Shown: positions 10,274 to 20,544 of the stretch, in pieces
Layout of the letters: each line of letters starts with the position of its first letter
Numbering within the stretch: position 1 is the first letter of the stretch
Source of the DNA: an uncultured Pelagibacteraceae bacterium
GTDB taxonomy: Bacteria > Pseudomonadota > Alphaproteobacteria > Pelagibacterales > Pelagibacteraceae
Reading direction: 5' to 3'
NCBI GenBank assembly: GCA_902589305.1
Contig: CACISL010000009.1
Location: 1-57,646 of the forward strand
Length of the DNA: 57,646 nucleotides
Notes under the pieces: generated by a model
Database searches by the model: none
Told to the model about the DNA's origin: nothing
What the model saw: the letters and a program-made list of their open reading frames with translations, nothing else
Position numbers and translations under genes: made by a program

Positions 10274-11701
10274 ATGACTGATAGAAAATTGTACACAGTT
10301 GAAGAAGTAAAAAGTTTATCTATAAACGAAATTCATGAACTTTATAGAAGATTCATAAATCCAAATCAAACAGATATTTTTGCATCTCTGCCATTTGGAA
10401 ATGATATTTTTGAAAGTGCAGAAGGAGTAAACTTATTTACTTCTGAAGGAAAAAAAATTTTAGATTTCACTGGAGGACTTGGTGTTTTAGGCCTAGGACA
10501 TAACCATCCAAAGATTCTAGAAACAAGAATTAATTTTCAAAAAGAAAAAAAAGTAGAAGTACATAAAATTATCTTTTCTAAATATATGGCTGCACTTTCG
10601 AGTAGCATATCTTATTTATTGCCGGAAAATCTTACAAAATCTTTTTTTTTAAACTCTGGCGCTGAAGCAGTTGAAGCGGCTATTAAAGTGTGTTTTAAAT
10701 CTTTTAAAACACCAAAAAAATACATTCTTTACTCAAATAAATCTTATCATGGTAAACTGATAGGTAGTGGCTCAATATCAGGCTCTTATAAGAAAAATAA
10801 TCAATTTCCAGAAATGAAAAATTGTATAAGTTTTAACTTTAACGATCCTGACGATTTAGAGAAAAAGATTCTAGAATGTAATAATAAAGGAGGTGTATAC
10901 TGCATTATAATTGAGCCATATAGTGCTAGTCTTTTAGAGTCTTGTGAGGATAATTTTATAGAGAAGTTATTTAAATTAAAATCTAAATATGAATTTAAAA
11001 TTATTTTTGACGAAGTATTTACTGGATTTTATAAATCAAAAAAAATGTTTTATTTTCAAAACTTTAAAAATGTCACTCCTGATGTAATTTGTTTATCTAA
11101 AACACTAGGAGGCGGAAAGTCATCTATTTCTTGTTTGGTAATTGATGATAATACCTATAATCAAGCTTATGGTAAAATTAATGAAACTTTTCTCCACACT
11201 ACAACTTATAATGGATTTGGTGAAGAAAGTGCTACTGCTATAGCTGCATTAAACATTTTAGCAGAAGAAAAATTCAAAATTAGAGTTAATCAATTATCTG
11301 ATTTGATCTCCAAAAAACTCAGGGAGCTATTGACTAAACACCCGAACAAAATTGAAAAGATAAAAGGTAACGGTATCTTGAATGGAATCATATTTAAATC
11401 TTATCCTTCACAATTAGCATCTTTGTTTGAAAAAATCCCTTCAAGTTTTATAAAAGATAGAGCCTTTTTTTTAAAAAAAATAACTGCAACAGCTATATCA
11501 TGTCAATTATATAAAGATTTCAATATTCTCTCAGCAATAAACGACTCTTCTTTTTCTAATCACTTGTGCGTTTCACCCTCATTAGTTGTTAAGGATGAAG
11601 AAGTAAATTATTTTTTTGATAGTTTAGATAAAATACTTAAAGAAAATATTAATTATAAGTCAATCGAGTTGATTTTGAATTATATTAAATCAAAGTTTTA
11701 A
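10274..11701 (+). CDS. Class III PLP-dependent aminotransferase
   Basis: A 475-residue fold-type I aminotransferase of the class III group (acetylornithine, GABA, glutamate-semialdehyde aminomutase family). Visible blocks are the N-terminal LDFTGGLGVLGLGHNHP, the cofactor phosphate-binding FLNSGAEAVEAAIK, the Asp that holds the PLP pyridine nitrogen in IIFDEVFTGF, and the Schiff-base lysine in CLSKTLGGGKSS. The N-terminus is about 50 residues longer than the shortest relatives. The substrate cannot be read from sequence. It shares a plus-strand run with a FAD oxidase that starts on the base right at its stop codon, which suggests that the oxidase makes a carbonyl that this enzyme aminates. 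Confidence 0.85.
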   Translation: MTDRKLYTVEEVKSLSINEIHELYRRFINPNQTDIFASLPFGNDIFESAEGVNLFTSEGKKILDFTGGLGVLGLGHNHPKILETRINFQKEKKVEVHKIIFSKYMAALSSSISYLLPENLTKSFFLNSGAEAVEAAIKVCFKSFKTPKKYILYSNKSYHGKLIGSGSISGSYKKNNQFPEMKNCISFNFNDPDDLEKKILECNNKGGVYCIIIEPYSASLLESCEDNFIEKLFKLKSKYEFKIIFDEVFTGFYKSKKMFYFQNFKNVTPDVICLSKTLGGGKSSISCLVIDDNTYNQAYGKINETFLHTTTYNGFGEESATAIAALNILAEEKFKIRVNQLSDLISKKLRELLTKHPNKIEKIKGNGILNGIIFKSYPSQLASLFEKIPSSFIKDRAFFLKKITATAISCQLYKDFNILSAINDSSFSNHLCVSPSLVVKDEEVNYFFDSLDKILKENINYKSIELILNYIKSKF

Positions 11702-13023
11702 TGGATTTTAATACTATAAAATTCGAGAAAAAAAAAATTGAGTCTTGGAATAATACTTTGTCAAGTAAGGCTTATATTCTTTACCCAAAAAATATATTAG
11801 AACTTAAGAAGCTGATATCAATTATTAAAAAAGATAAAAAAAAATATTTAATAAGAACAGGATCTTGTTCCTATGATAGTAAATCTATCAATCCAGATTT
11901 AGAAACAATTGTTATATCACTTAAATATTTTAATAAAATCACAAAACTGGATTTTAAAAATAAATTCATAGAGGTAGAGGCAGGAGCATTGATAGAAAAA
12001 ATTATTAAAGAAATTAAAAAAAATCATCTTACTCTTTTTTCTGTCCCAGGTGGTGATAAGATTTCAATTGGAGGCGCGATATCAGCAAATACTATTGGAA
12101 AAGACTCTACTCCAGGTATTTCATCGTTTGGGGATGCTTTAATATCTTTGGAAATTCTATCCAATGATGGAAAAATCAAAAAAATCTCAAAAAATAAATA
12201 TAATTTAAATAAATATGTTGGCGCATTTGGAAATGAAGGGATAATTTTAAAAGCAAAATTAAAAATTAAAAAAATTAAATCTGAAAACGTATTGTTAAAA
12301 ACCAAAATTTTAAAAAACATCAATGAGGTAAGGAAAGAATTTAATTATAAATCTGATTATCATTATATACAATTAGATCCTTTTTTTAGAAAAAAACATT
12401 TTGCAATATCATTCAAAGCGGACTCGGTAAAATCAAATAAAAATTACTACAAATCAATAAATTTAAAAGCAAATATATTCGAAAAAGAAATTATTAGATT
12501 TTTCGGCTTTTTTATAAATAGTTTAACTTGGAAAATATTTTATAAATTTTTCTTTTTATTAAACAGCAACTTAAATATGATATTGGACATTCATAACTTT
12601 CATTATAATTCCAAGTATAAACATTTGGTACCTTTGGTATGTAAGAAAGGCCTTTTGGACTATGAAATTTTAATTAAAAAAAACTTCAATAGCGAAATGT
12701 CTAAAATTATAGACACCTTAAAGAAAAATAAAATTTACCCGATGTATATAATTGTAAAAAAGCTCTATAGATCAAAAAAAAAGTTTTACTACAGTTTCAA
12801 TGATAATGGTTACGCAGTTGCAATTTCTTTAAATAAAAAAAAGTTAAATTATGAAAACTTTGAAGAGTTCAAGAACCTTCTAAACAAAAATAAATATCAA
12901 GTGAATCTTTCAAAAACGGACGAAAAACTCATAAAATTTAAAAAAAATAATAATAAATTATTTTTAAGTTTGTATAAAAAAATGCTATTGGATAGATATG
13001 GACTATCAGGGTCAAGAGCTTGA
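11701..13023 (+). CDS. FAD-linked oxidoreductase, DprE1/aldonolactone-oxidase-like
   Basis: A 440-residue protein with a PCMH-type FAD domain in the first 190 residues. It shows the FAD pyrophosphate region YLIRTGSCSYDSKS, then a VEAGALIEKII turn, and SIGGAISANTIGKDS followed by SFGDALISLEIL and GNEGIILKA. The 'IGGAI-x(2)-N-x-G-K' block followed by 'SFG' resembles decaprenylphosphoryl-ribose 2'-oxidase (DprE1) and aldonolactone oxidases more than GlcD. The C-terminal half is very lysine-rich and diverged. Start ATG touches the stop of the aminotransferase, and the 3' end overlaps the next methyltransferase by 26 bases, so the three genes form one tight operon. Confidence 0.7.
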   Translation: MDFNTIKFEKKKIESWNNTLSSKAYILYPKNILELKKLISIIKKDKKKYLIRTGSCSYDSKSINPDLETIVISLKYFNKITKLDFKNKFIEVEAGALIEKIIKEIKKNHLTLFSVPGGDKISIGGAISANTIGKDSTPGISSFGDALISLEILSNDGKIKKISKNKYNLNKYVGAFGNEGIILKAKLKIKKIKSENVLLKTKILKNINEVRKEFNYKSDYHYIQLDPFFRKKHFAISFKADSVKSNKNYYKSINLKANIFEKEIIRFFGFFINSLTWKIFYKFFFLLNSNLNMILDIHNFHYNSKYKHLVPLVCKKGLLDYEILIKKNFNSEMSKIIDTLKKNKIYPMYIIVKKLYRSKKKFYYSFNDNGYAVAISLNKKKLNYENFEEFKNLLNKNKYQVNLSKTDEKLIKFKKNNNKLFLSLYKKMLLDRYGLSGSRA

Positions 13024-13684
13024 AATATTTGATAAAGCAAAAATATTTCAAAAATACGTTTTTTTTAAAATAAAAAAATATTTTAAGGACGGTATATTTG
13101 AAGTTGGTGCAGGATTAGGTAGTTTCAGTAAAGAATACATTAATCATTATAAAAATATTCATCTTAGTGACCTTGATACTCACAATTTTAATCAGTTAAA
13201 AATGAAATTTGGTTCTAAGAATATTAAAATTAGTAAAGAAAAAATCCAGGATGCCAAGCAGACTTATAATACTATTGTTTATTTAAATGTTTTAGAACAT
13301 ATTGAAAAAGATGAGGAAGAATTAAATATAGCTAGCTCAAAATTAAACTCAGGTGGAAATTTAATAATTTTTGTTCCTGCTCATCAAAACTTATATTCAA
13401 AGTTTGATAAAGCGGTAGGTCATTGTAAAAGATATGATATTAATTTTTTTAAAGAAAAAAAAATTAAAGGGTTAAAAATAAAAAAGTTAATTTATTTGGA
13501 TATGCTTGGATATTTTTTATATTATTTTAACAAAATATTTTTTAGAGAAGAGGAGTATCCATCAAAATTTAAAATTATAATTTGGGATAAAATTTTTATT
13601 CCTATAACAATAATATTAGATTTTTTAAGTTTTTATAAATTTGGAAAAAATATATTATGCGTTTATGAAAAAGCTGAATTTTAA
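12998..13684 (+). CDS. Class I SAM-dependent methyltransferase
   Basis: A 228-residue methyltransferase (type 11/12 group). Motif I is [16 protein letters not shown] (about residues 36-51), motif II ends in [10 protein letters not shown], and the post-motif region [14 protein letters not shown] is characteristic of this group. A further block, [18 protein letters not shown], is common in methyltransferases of cell-surface glycan clusters. The C-terminus has a hydrophobic stretch. The ATG lies inside the 3' end of the FAD oxidase gene. The gene ends in a four-base convergent overlap with mdh. The substrate is unknown; neighbours suggest a sugar or lipid-linked intermediate. Confidence 0.75.
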   Translation: MDYQGQELEIFDKAKIFQKYVFFKIKKYFKDGIFEVGAGLGSFSKEYINHYKNIHLSDLDTHNFNQLKMKFGSKNIKISKEKIQDAKQTYNTIVYLNVLEHIEKDEEELNIASSKLNSGGNLIIFVPAHQNLYSKFDKAVGHCKRYDINFFKEKKIKGLKIKKLIYLDMLGYFLYYFNKIFFREEEYPSKFKIIIWDKIFIPITIILDFLSFYKFGKNILCVYEKAEF

Positions 13685-14640
13685 ATTAGGGTATGATCCA
13701 ATTTTTTTGCTGCTTCAAATAATTCATTTACAGACTTTATTGAATTATTAAATTTTTCTTTTTCTTCCTCGCTTAACTCTAATTCAACGACTTTCTCTAC
13801 CCCTTTTGATCCTATAATTACTGGAACTCCTGCATATATATTTTTTACACCATATTCTCCATTTAAATAAGCTGCGCATGGAAGTTGTTTTTTTAAATTT
13901 TTCAAGTAACTCTCGGCCATTTCAACTCCCGATGCAGCAGGAGCATAAAATGCCGATCCTTTTTCTAGATATTTTACAATTTCTGCACCGCCTTTTTTTG
14001 TTCTATCAACTATTTGATTTAATTTGTCCTTTGATATTTTTCCTTGATTTACTAATTCATTTATTTTTTTTCCTTCTATTTCCGTTGAATTTAACATTGC
14101 TACCATACTATCTCCGTGGCCACCTAAAACAAATGACTTTATTTTTTGTACCGGTACTTTTAGTTCTTGTGATAAAAAATAAATAAATCTAGAAGAGTCT
14201 AAAATACCTGCCATTCCGACCACTTTATTTTTTGGCAACCCTGAATATTTTTGTAACGCCATTACTATTACGTCTAAAGGGTTAGTTATACATATTACAA
14301 ATGCATTTGGAGAGGTTTCTTTTATTCCATCAGAAACTTGTTTAATAATTTTAAGATTTATTCCTAATAAATCATCTCTAGTCATACCCGGCTTTCTTGG
14401 AACTCCAGCAGTTATAATAATTACATCAGAATTTTTTGTCTCTTCATAATTATTTGTTCCAAACAAATTTATATTAAATCCATTAACAGGGGAAGACTGA
14501 GCAATATCCAAAGCCTTTCCTTTTGCAATCCCCTCTGCAACATCAAACAAAACAACATCAGCAAGTTCTTTTAAGGCAATGAGATGAGCTAATGTACCAC
14601 CAATTTGACCAGCTCCTATTAAAGTAATTTTTTTTCTCAT
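13681..14640 (-). CDS. mdh: Malate dehydrogenase (LDH-like type)
   Basis: A 319-residue NAD-dependent enzyme of the TCA cycle that converts malate to oxaloacetate. The nucleotide site is [15 protein letters not shown]. Substrate-binding arginines are in [12 protein letters not shown] and in [10 protein letters not shown], and the catalytic histidine is in [11 protein letters not shown]. It is the lactate-dehydrogenase-like MDH type usual in alphaproteobacteria. In relatives mdh lies immediately upstream of sucC; here five accessory genes separate them. It is one base downstream of mmsA on the same strand. Confidence 0.96.
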   Translation of the reverse strand: MRKKITLIGAGQIGGTLAHLIALKELADVVLFDVAEGIAKGKALDIAQSSPVNGFNINLFGTNNYEETKNSDVIIITAGVPRKPGMTRDDLLGINLKIIKQVSDGIKETSPNAFVICITNPLDVIVMALQKYSGLPKNKVVGMAGILDSSRFIYFLSQELKVPVQKIKSFVLGGHGDSMVAMLNSTEIEGKKINELVNQGKISKDKLNQIVDRTKKGGAEIVKYLEKGSAFYAPAASGVEMAESYLKNLKKQLPCAAYLNGEYGVKNIYAGVPVIIGSKGVEKVVELELSEEEKEKFNNSIKSVNELFEAAKKLDHTLI

Positions 14641-14641
14641 C

Positions 14642-16135
14642 TTATTTCATAGTTGGCATAACAAATTCTGGATCTGATCTTGGTCCTGAAGGCCATCTTG
14701 AAGTAACTGTTTTTAATTTGGTATAAAATCTTACTCCTTCAGGTCCGTGCATATGTTGATCTCCAAATAATGATCTTTTCCAACCTCCAAAACTGTGAAA
14801 AGCCATGGGTACTGGGATAGGTATGTTTACTCCAACCATGCCTATTTTAGCTTTATTTGAAAAGGTTCTTCCAGAGTCTCCATCTCTTGTAAATATACTT
14901 ACTCCGTTTCCATATTCATGATCATTAACTAGTTCTAGTGCCTCATTAAAATCTTTTGCTCTAACCACGGATAAAACAGGACCAAAAATTTCCTCTTTAT
15001 AAATTCTCATATTTTTATTAACATGGTCAAATAGGCATCCACCAATGTAATATCCATTTTCATAGCCTTGTAATTTAAAATTTCTTCCATCTACAATAAG
15101 TTTTGCTCCCTCTTTTTCACCTATATCAACGTATCCCTTAACTTTTGCAAGGTGATCTTTGGTGACAAGCGGACCCATCTCAGACTCTTTATCCATTCCT
15201 GGTCCAACTTTAAGTGTTTCAACCTTTTTAGCAAGTTCTTCAACTAATTTATCACCTATTCCTCCAACTGCTACAGCAACAGATTGAGCCATACATCTTT
15301 CTCCTGCTGAACCATATGCAGCACCCATTAAACCATTCACTGCTTGATCTAAATCACAGTCTGGCATTATTACACAATGATTTTTTGCACCTCCAAGCGC
15401 TTGAACTCTTTTCTCATTTTTAGCACATTCTTCGTAAATATATTTTGCAATTGGGGTTGAGCCAACAAAGCTCATCGCTACTACATCTTTATTATTTATT
15501 AAAGAGTCTACAGCTTCTTTATCTCCATTAACAACACTAAAAACACCATCGGGAAGTCCAGCCTCTTTTAATAATTCTGCCAATCTCATTGAACATGAAG
15601 GATCCTTTTCAGATGGTTTTAATACAAAAGTATTTCCACATGCTATTGCCATAGGAAACATCCACATAGGAACCATAGCAGGGAAGTTAAAAGGTGTTAT
15701 GCCAGCACAAACTCCCAAAGGTTGTCTTATAGACCAGCTATCAACATTTGATCCCACATTTTCAGTGAACTCACCTTTTAACAATTGAGGTATGCCACAT
15801 GCATATTCAACAACCTCTAAACCTCGTATCAAAGATCCCTTTGCATCCTCATAGACTTTTCCATGTTCAGAAACAATAATTTTAGTTAATTCATCAGAAT
15901 TTTTTTCAATAAGCTCTTTGAATTTAAACATTACTCTTGATCTTTGTAATGGAGGTTTCATCGACCATTCTTCAAATGCTTTTTTTGCACTTTCTACAGC
16001 TTTATTTACATCATTAGTCGAAGCTAATTTTACCTCAGCTGTTTGCTCTCCGGTAGCAGGATTGAAAATTTTGCCAACACGTTTCGACGCTCCAGAAAAA
16101 CTTTTTCCATCAACAAAATGTTGTATTATTTTCAT
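14642..16135 (-). CDS. mmsA: Methylmalonate-semialdehyde dehydrogenase (CoA-acylating)
   Basis: A 497-residue aldehyde-dehydrogenase-family enzyme that converts methylmalonate semialdehyde (or malonate semialdehyde) to propionyl-CoA (or acetyl-CoA) in valine, thymine, inositol or beta-alanine breakdown. The catalytic cysteine is in [14 protein letters not shown], and [19 protein letters not shown] is the typical MmsA block that replaces the PWN motif of other ALDHs. The family's usual active-site glutamate is absent, as expected for a CoA-acylating member ([11 protein letters not shown]). It ends next to mdh and starts 23 bases from sdhB, so it is placed inside a central-metabolism run. Confidence 0.93.
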   Translation of the reverse strand: MKIIQHFVDGKSFSGASKRVGKIFNPATGEQTAEVKLASTNDVNKAVESAKKAFEEWSMKPPLQRSRVMFKFKELIEKNSDELTKIIVSEHGKVYEDAKGSLIRGLEVVEYACGIPQLLKGEFTENVGSNVDSWSIRQPLGVCAGITPFNFPAMVPMWMFPMAIACGNTFVLKPSEKDPSCSMRLAELLKEAGLPDGVFSVVNGDKEAVDSLINNKDVVAMSFVGSTPIAKYIYEECAKNEKRVQALGGAKNHCVIMPDCDLDQAVNGLMGAAYGSAGERCMAQSVAVAVGGIGDKLVEELAKKVETLKVGPGMDKESEMGPLVTKDHLAKVKGYVDIGEKEGAKLIVDGRNFKLQGYENGYYIGGCLFDHVNKNMRIYKEEIFGPVLSVVRAKDFNEALELVNDHEYGNGVSIFTRDGDSGRTFSNKAKIGMVGVNIPIPVPMAFHSFGGWKRSLFGDQHMHGPEGVRFYTKLKTVTSRWPSGPRSDPEFVMPTMK

Positions 16136-16158
16136 GAGTTTATTGAATAAATAAGCTT

Positions 16159-16935
16159 TTAGCTTGTTGCAAGCATTTTTTTAATTGAACCTATTGCTTT
16201 AGCTGGATTAAGGCCTTTCGGGCAAGAATTTGTACAATTCATTATAGTGTGACATCTGTATAATTTAAGTTCATCTGCAACTTTTTTTAGCCTTTCTTTT
16301 TTATCTCCATCTCTGCTATCATTTATCCATCGATATGCCTGCAAAAGGACTGCTGGGCCAAGGTATTTATCACCGTTCCACCAATAACTTGGGCAAGCAG
16401 TAGAGCAACAGGCACATAATATACATTCATAATAACCATCAAGCTTTTCTCTTTCTTTTTGAGATTGTTTCAATTCTATCTTTTCTTTACCTGTCTGATC
16501 AACTTTTAACCAAGGTTGAATAGACTCATATTGTTTATACAATGTTGTTAGGTCTCCAATTAAATCTTTAACAACTTTTAAATGTGGTAAAGGATAAATG
16601 TTTAGATCACCGCTGATATCTGTATGAGATTTTATGCAAGCTAGGCCATTTATACCGTCAATATTCATAGCACATGATCCGCAAACGCCGTGAGCACAAG
16701 ATCTTCTAAAAGTTAAAGAAGGATCTATTTCATTTTTTATTTTAATCAAAATATCTAAAACTTTAGGCCCACAATTTTTCATATCTACCTCGAATGTATC
16801 TATCCTTGGGTTTTTTCCAGTTGAAGGGTCCCACCTGTAAACGTTAACTTTTCTTAAATTTTTTGAATTTGTTTTGTCTTTGTAATATTTTCCAACCTCT
16901 ATTTTAGAATTTTGTGGCAGGTTGAATTTTGCCAT
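16159..16935 (-). CDS. sdhB: Succinate dehydrogenase iron-sulfur subunit
   Basis: A 258-residue subunit carrying the three Fe-S clusters that pass electrons from SdhA flavin to quinone. The [2Fe-2S] cluster ligands are in [16 protein letters not shown], and the [4Fe-4S]/[3Fe-4S] ligands are in [17 protein letters not shown] and [17 protein letters not shown]. An ATG 42 bases further upstream is possible, but the internal ATG at 16935 fits the family N-terminus ([12 protein letters not shown]) and leaves one base after the sdhA stop. It is the last sdh gene of the operon. Confidence 0.95.
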   Translation of the reverse strand: MAKFNLPQNSKIEVGKYYKDKTNSKNLRKVNVYRWDPSTGKNPRIDTFEVDMKNCGPKVLDILIKIKNEIDPSLTFRRSCAHGVCGSCAMNIDGINGLACIKSHTDISGDLNIYPLPHLKVVKDLIGDLTTLYKQYESIQPWLKVDQTGKEKIELKQSQKEREKLDGYYECILCACCSTACPSYWWNGDKYLGPAVLLQAYRWINDSRDGDKKERLKKVADELKLYRCHTIMNCTNSCPKGLNPAKAIGSIKKMLATS

Positions 16936-16936
16936 T

Positions 16937-18712
16937 TTAGTATACTCTCTCCTTTGGTGGAAAATATTGAACGTCATTAGTTAAAGTTTTTGAATGTACA
17001 TCTCTGTATTTGATTTCTACTTTTTTGCCTTTTTGCCAAGCCAAAGTATGTTTCATATAATTTTTATCGTCTCTTTTGGTAAAATCTTCCCTTGCGTGAG
17101 CGCCTCGACTTTCTCTCCTGTGATAAGCAGAGTCCATAGTTGTAAGAGCTTGACCTATTAAATTATCGAATTCAAGCGTCTCGACTAAATCGGTATTAAA
17201 TAGTAAGGATTTATCTTTAACAGAAACATCGTTCATTCCCACAAAAGGTTTTCTTATTTGATCTACACCCTCTTTGAGAGTTTTCTCTGTTCTAAATACT
17301 GCACACTTAGATTGCATTGTTTTTTGCATTTTTAATCTCAGTTCTGAAGTTTTTGTTGAACCGTTAGAATTTCTAATTTTATCAAATCTATTCAAACACT
17401 TATCAGTTTCTTCATTAGAAACTCCCTCGTGAAGCATACCTGGCTTAACCAACTCAGCTGCCCTTTTTGCGGCTGATCGACCAAAAACAACTAAATCTAT
17501 TAGTGAGTTTGAGCCTAATCTGTTTGCACCGTGTACAGAAACGCAAGCTGCTTCTCCTATGGCCATTAAACCTGGGACAGTTTTTTCAGAACCATTTAGA
17601 GTTAAAACTTCTGCTTTATAATTAGTTGGTATTCCGCCCATATTGTAGTGTACTGTTGGCACAACAGGGATTGGATCTTTACTGACATCAACGTTAGCAA
17701 AAGTTTTAGCTGCTTCGGATATTCCAGGAAGTCTTTCATCTATAACTTTTTTATCTAAATGATCTAGATGAAGATTGATGTGATCTTTATTTTTACCAAC
17801 TCCTCTTCCTTCGTTTATTTCCATTTCCATTGATCTACTTACAACATCTCTAGAGGCTAAATCTTTTGCATTAGGCGCGTATCTTTCCATAAACCTCTCA
17901 CCTTTACCATTAACTAAAAATCCGCCTTCACCTCTTACTCCCTCCGTAATTAAACAACCAACTCCATAAATTCCAGTTGGATGAAACTGTACAAACTCCA
18001 TATCTTGGAGTGGTAAACCTGCTCTTAGAACCATAGCATTGCCGTCACCGGTGCACGTGTGGGCTGAGGTTGCGGAGTAATAAACCTTCCCATACCCACC
18101 AGTTGCTATTATTGTTATGTGTGATCTAAATCTATGAATAGTGCCATCGGTTAAATTCCAAGCTATTACACCTTTGCATTCACCATTCTTCATAATTAAA
18201 TCTAAGGCAAAATATTCTATAAAAAATTCTGTTTTTTGTTTCAGCGCCTGTCCATAAAGTGTATGCAAAATAGCATGTCCTGTTCTGTCTGCTGCTGCAC
18301 AAGTTCTTTGAGCAGTACCATTACCGTAATTTTTCGTCATTCCTCCAAAAGGTCTTTGGTAAATTTTTCCATCATCTGTTCTACTAAAAGGGACACCATA
18401 TCTCTCTAGTTCAACAACTGCCCTTGGTGCCTCTTTGCATAGATATTCAATAGCATCTTGATCACCCAGCCAATCAGAACCTTTTACAGTATCGTACATA
18501 TGCCAACGCCAATCATCTTCGCCCATGTTACCTAGGGCGGCTGAAATACCACCTTGAGCTGCTGAAGTGTGGCTTCTTGTAGGGAAAACTTTTGAAATAC
18601 ATGCAGTTTTAAGACCTGCTTCAGATAAACCTACTGCTGCTCTTAGACCTGATCCTCCAGCACCAAGAACTACCACATCGTACTCATGATCTATAATTTT
18701 ATATGCGCTCAT
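16937..18712 (-). CDS. sdhA: Succinate dehydrogenase flavoprotein subunit
   Basis: A 591-residue subunit that oxidises succinate to fumarate. The FAD site is [15 protein letters not shown]. The histidine that binds FAD covalently is in [12 protein letters not shown]. The active-site segments [20 protein letters not shown] and the C-terminal [13 protein letters not shown] are all present. The ATG overlaps the sdhD stop by four bases. Confidence 0.97.
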   Translation of the reverse strand: MSAYKIIDHEYDVVVLGAGGSGLRAAVGLSEAGLKTACISKVFPTRSHTSAAQGGISAALGNMGEDDWRWHMYDTVKGSDWLGDQDAIEYLCKEAPRAVVELERYGVPFSRTDDGKIYQRPFGGMTKNYGNGTAQRTCAAADRTGHAILHTLYGQALKQKTEFFIEYFALDLIMKNGECKGVIAWNLTDGTIHRFRSHITIIATGGYGKVYYSATSAHTCTGDGNAMVLRAGLPLQDMEFVQFHPTGIYGVGCLITEGVRGEGGFLVNGKGERFMERYAPNAKDLASRDVVSRSMEMEINEGRGVGKNKDHINLHLDHLDKKVIDERLPGISEAAKTFANVDVSKDPIPVVPTVHYNMGGIPTNYKAEVLTLNGSEKTVPGLMAIGEAACVSVHGANRLGSNSLIDLVVFGRSAAKRAAELVKPGMLHEGVSNEETDKCLNRFDKIRNSNGSTKTSELRLKMQKTMQSKCAVFRTEKTLKEGVDQIRKPFVGMNDVSVKDKSLLFNTDLVETLEFDNLIGQALTTMDSAYHRRESRGAHAREDFTKRDDKNYMKHTLAWQKGKKVEIKYRDVHSKTLTNDVQYFPPKERVY

Positions 18713-19044
18713 AATTTAATGTTATATATACTTAATATTGTTAAAAATGGAATTACTATAGCAAATAAATATAAAGCTTTATTTGCGACATTTTTGATTT
18801 TTTCATCATTAAGATAATCCTCAAAAATCTCACTTATCGTTAGTGCTGAGAAAAAGAAAGCAACGGTAACAAATATTGAAAATAGGATTTTAGTTTTTTG
18901 ATGAGAAAAGAAAGCTAAGATCTCAGAGTAGTCATTATCATAGATTGAGACAAAATTTACTAAAAACCATATCATAAAAGGTATCAAAATTATTGAACTA
19001 ACTTTAATAAACAGCCATTTTTTTGTAGACACATGCATATTCAA
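18709..19044 (-). CDS. sdhD: Succinate dehydrogenase membrane anchor D
   Basis: A 111-residue protein with three membrane helices, in the usual place between sdhC and sdhA with four-base overlaps on both sides. The family's C-terminal EDY signature of helix II is kept (D76, Y77, matching the quinone-site D82-Y83 of E. coli). The residue 12 positions before that tyrosine, which is the haem b ligand histidine in most SdhD proteins, is Phe65 here ([15 protein letters not shown]). The N-terminal H-W-x-x-Q-R block is also degenerate. Assignment relies on synteny and topology as much as on motifs. Confidence 0.85.
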   Translation of the reverse strand: MNMHVSTKKWLFIKVSSIILIPFMIWFLVNFVSIYDNDYSEILAFFSHQKTKILFSIFVTVAFFFSALTISEIFEDYLNDEKIKNVANKALYLFAIVIPFLTILSIYNIKL

Positions 19045-19427
19045 AAAAAAGATTTTCCTGTTAAATAAAATAAAATCGTAAATATAAAAGATCCAATAAA
19101 AACGAATATGCCAGTTAATTTAGCTATTCTCAATTCAAATCCAATACCAGCATCCCAGAACAGATGTCTTATTTCATTTAGTATATGAAAACTAAAAGTC
19201 CAACATAACGATATAACTAAAAATTTTCCGTAAATAGAATTTAAATAAATTTGTATAAACTGATAATAATTTTCACCTAAAAGTAATGAAATGCACCAAA
19301 TACAAATAATCAAGATTGCAAATATATTTATTACCCCAACTATTCTATGAGTTATAGATAATAAAGATGAGATTTGCCATTTGTAGATTTGTAAGTGAGG
19401 ACTCAAAGGATTATTTTTTTTTTGCAT
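19041..19427 (-). CDS. sdhC: Succinate dehydrogenase cytochrome b556 subunit C
   Basis: A 128-residue membrane anchor with three hydrophobic helices. The quinone-site Ser and Arg are present in SSLLSITHRIVG (S24, R28), and the haem-ligand histidine is in FHILNEIRHLFWD (H81). N-terminal NPLSPHLQIYKW is the family signature. I start at the ATG at 19427; a longer reading would begin inside asd and adds 14 residues with no family support. It is first in the sdhC-D-A-B operon, 20 bases after asd. Confidence 0.93.
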   Translation of the reverse strand: MQKKNNPLSPHLQIYKWQISSLLSITHRIVGVINIFAILIICIWCISLLLGENYYQFIQIYLNSIYGKFLVISLCWTFSFHILNEIRHLFWDAGIGFELRIAKLTGIFVFIGSFIFTILFYLTGKSFF

Positions 19428-19447
19428 ATTGATTTTATAAACTAAAT

Positions 19448-20440
19448 TTACATTTTTTTCATTAAACACTCAGCTATTTGTACAGTATTTAAAGCCGCTC
19501 CTTTTAATAAGTTGTCAGAAACAACCCATAAGTTTACTGCTTTAATATTAGAGTTATCTTTTCTAATTCTAGAAATATAAGTTGTGTACTTTCCTTCAGC
19601 TTCAAAAGGTGTAATATATCCACCATCATTTCTTTCGTCTATAACTTTACATCCTGGTGCATTATTTAAAATTCTTACTATATTTTCGAAATCGTAAAGA
19701 TTGTCAAATTCAATATTGATAGACTCTGAGTGTCCTGTTCTAACAGGGACTCTTACACATGTAGCTGTAACTTCAATATCATTACTTAATATTTTTTTAG
19801 TTTCATTGGTCATTTTTAATTCTTCTTTGGTGTAACCGTCTTGATCAAATGCATCAATGTGTGGAATTAAATTAAAAGCAATTTGCTTAGTAAAGTTCTC
19901 TGACTTAATTCTTTTTCCCTCTAGGTAATTTTTAGTTTGAGCAAAAAGTTCATCCGTAGAATTTTTTCCAGCTCCGGAAACTGCTTGATAAGTAGAGACG
20001 ACTACTCTTTTAATTTTGTACTCGTCATGAAGAGGTTTGAGAGCAAGAACCATTTGCATTGTAGAACAATTAGGATTCGAAATTATATTTTTATGTTTAT
20101 TTAATGCATCCGGATTAACTTCAGGTACAACTAATGGAACATCATCTTGCATTCTAAAAAAACTGGAATTATCAATTACGATAGTTTGTTTTGCTGCTCT
20201 AGGAACCCAAATTTTTGAAATTTGGCTTCCCGCAGCAAAAAAAGTTATTTTTGCTTTAGAAAAATCAAAATTTTCCAATGACTCTACTTCGATAGATTTA
20301 CCCCTAAACATTACTTTTTTACCTACATTCTTAGCGGAGGCAATTAAATAAAGCTTATCAAATTTTAAATTAGATTTTTCAAGTATATCTAAGGTTTTTC
20401 GTCCGACATTACCCGTAGAACCTATTATTGCAAAATTCAT
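19448..20440 (-). CDS. asd: Aspartate-semialdehyde dehydrogenase
   Basis: A 330-residue NADP enzyme that makes aspartate semialdehyde for lysine, threonine and methionine synthesis. The nucleotide site is FAIIGSTGNVGRKTL. The catalytic cysteine is in ISNPNCSTMQM, and GAGKNSTDEL and HIDAFDQDGYTKEE are family blocks. I use the ATG at 20440 because the protein then starts directly at the Rossmann strand. It lies upstream of sdhC on the same strand and is divergent from the SDR at 20545. Confidence 0.95.
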   Translation of the reverse strand: MNFAIIGSTGNVGRKTLDILEKSNLKFDKLYLIASAKNVGKKVMFRGKSIEVESLENFDFSKAKITFFAAGSQISKIWVPRAAKQTIVIDNSSFFRMQDDVPLVVPEVNPDALNKHKNIISNPNCSTMQMVLALKPLHDEYKIKRVVVSTYQAVSGAGKNSTDELFAQTKNYLEGKRIKSENFTKQIAFNLIPHIDAFDQDGYTKEELKMTNETKKILSNDIEVTATCVRVPVRTGHSESINIEFDNLYDFENIVRILNNAPGCKVIDERNDGGYITPFEAEGKYTTYISRIRKDNSNIKAVNLWVVSDNLLKGAALNTVQIAECLMKKM

Positions 20441-20499
20441 AATTTCGTAATGTATACAAAATTTTTGTCTTATCAATTTTAATTTTCATTTGGATAAAA

Positions 20500-20516
20500 T
20501 TCTTTAGTATAAAGAA
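20500..20516. repeat. Perfect 7-base inverted repeat in the asd/SDR divergent region
   Basis: TTCTTTA-GTA-TAAAGAA is a perfect dyad with a three-base centre. It lies in the 104-base gap between the divergent asd and the SDR gene. It could be an operator or a short cruciform, or a chance product of AT-rich DNA. No known regulator site is recognised. Confidence 0.3.
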
Positions 20517-20544
20517 TCGTTAGTTTAGTTTAATTTGTATAATT

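Noticed and set aside
12024-12323. A minus-strand reading frame inside the FAD oxidase gene.
   Set aside because: Shadow of the GGAIS-containing FAD domain; no motif of its own.
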